A DNA stretch of 13,780 bases from an uncultured bacterium (lineage in GTDB: Bacteria; Bacillota_I; Bacilli_A; RF39; UBA660): the NCBI GenBank assembly GCA_905216155.1, contig CAJMSU010000028.1, positions 1 to 13,780 of the forward strand, read 5' to 3'. Numbering within the stretch: the first letter of the stretch is position 1; each line of letters opens with the position of its first letter. Under the pieces are notes generated by a model. That model was not told the DNA's origin. It worked only from the letters and a program-made list of their open reading frames with translations, and searched no databases. Below, one piece after another: positions 13,728-13,780 of this stretch. Made by a program: the position numbers and the translations under genes.

Positions 13728-13780
13728 CAGAGTGTTGACAAAGTTCAATACTCTTTTCTTTTTTTCTAAAGTATTGTATA
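13723..13780 (-). CDS. Probable 3' end of a gene lying beyond the window
   Basis: The minus strand reads in one frame IQYFRKKEKSIELCQHSE, then TAG at 13725-13723. The stop lies inside the 5' arm of the terminator at 13700-13727, the same stop/terminator overlap seen at several genes in this window. Only 18 residues are visible, so the product is unknown. A second frame is also open through this stretch but would cross the terminator. Confidence 0.4.
   Translation of the reverse strand, partial: IQYFRKKEKSIELCQHSE

Overview
The window is strongly AT-rich and uses the standard bacterial code: TGG encodes Trp and no gene needs TGA as sense. It has AGGAGG-type Shine-Dalgarno (SD) sites, intrinsic terminators, TTGaca/TATAAT promoters and tRNAs with encoded CCA. 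The rimP-nusA-rnpM-infB order and the many small membrane proteins fit a low-GC Bacillota, probably a reduced Mollicutes/RF39-like or Erysipelotrichia-like lineage. The lineage is inferred, not proven.

Bases 1-3850 (minus strand) hold the conserved translation/transcription operon rimP, nusA, rnpM (ylxR) and infB, with infB cut by the window edge. Here rimP encodes only the N-terminal half of the usual protein. The leader between its promoter and the rimP TTG start holds a well-placed 14-codon open frame that spans a perfect hairpin, so it looks like an attenuator or translational-coupling device. The ylxQ gene often found before infB is absent.

Bases 3900-6350 hold a CPBP intramembrane protease (plus strand) and a two-gene minus-strand membrane-protein operon. 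The first gene of that operon is broken by an exact 13-bp tandem duplication. A divergent XRE regulator follows, with a repeated motif in its leader.

Bases 6350-9060 hold a divergent VUT/YhhQ-like transporter, a fusion of an ASCH domain to a transglutaminase-like Cys-His domain, a DUF3955 membrane protein and an unrecognised soluble protein.

Bases 9060-12030 (plus strand) hold an MFS transporter, then a structured leader followed by a small membrane protein and a TraX-family protein.

Bases 12090-13780 (minus strand) hold a tRNA-Cys/tRNA-Gly unit, a large membrane-anchored exported protein of unknown function, and probably the last codons of another gene. I see no CRISPR array, transposase, integrase or complete defence system. 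The most interesting items are the rimP leader with the half-length RimP, the 13-bp frameshifting duplication and the ASCH/transglutaminase-like fusion.
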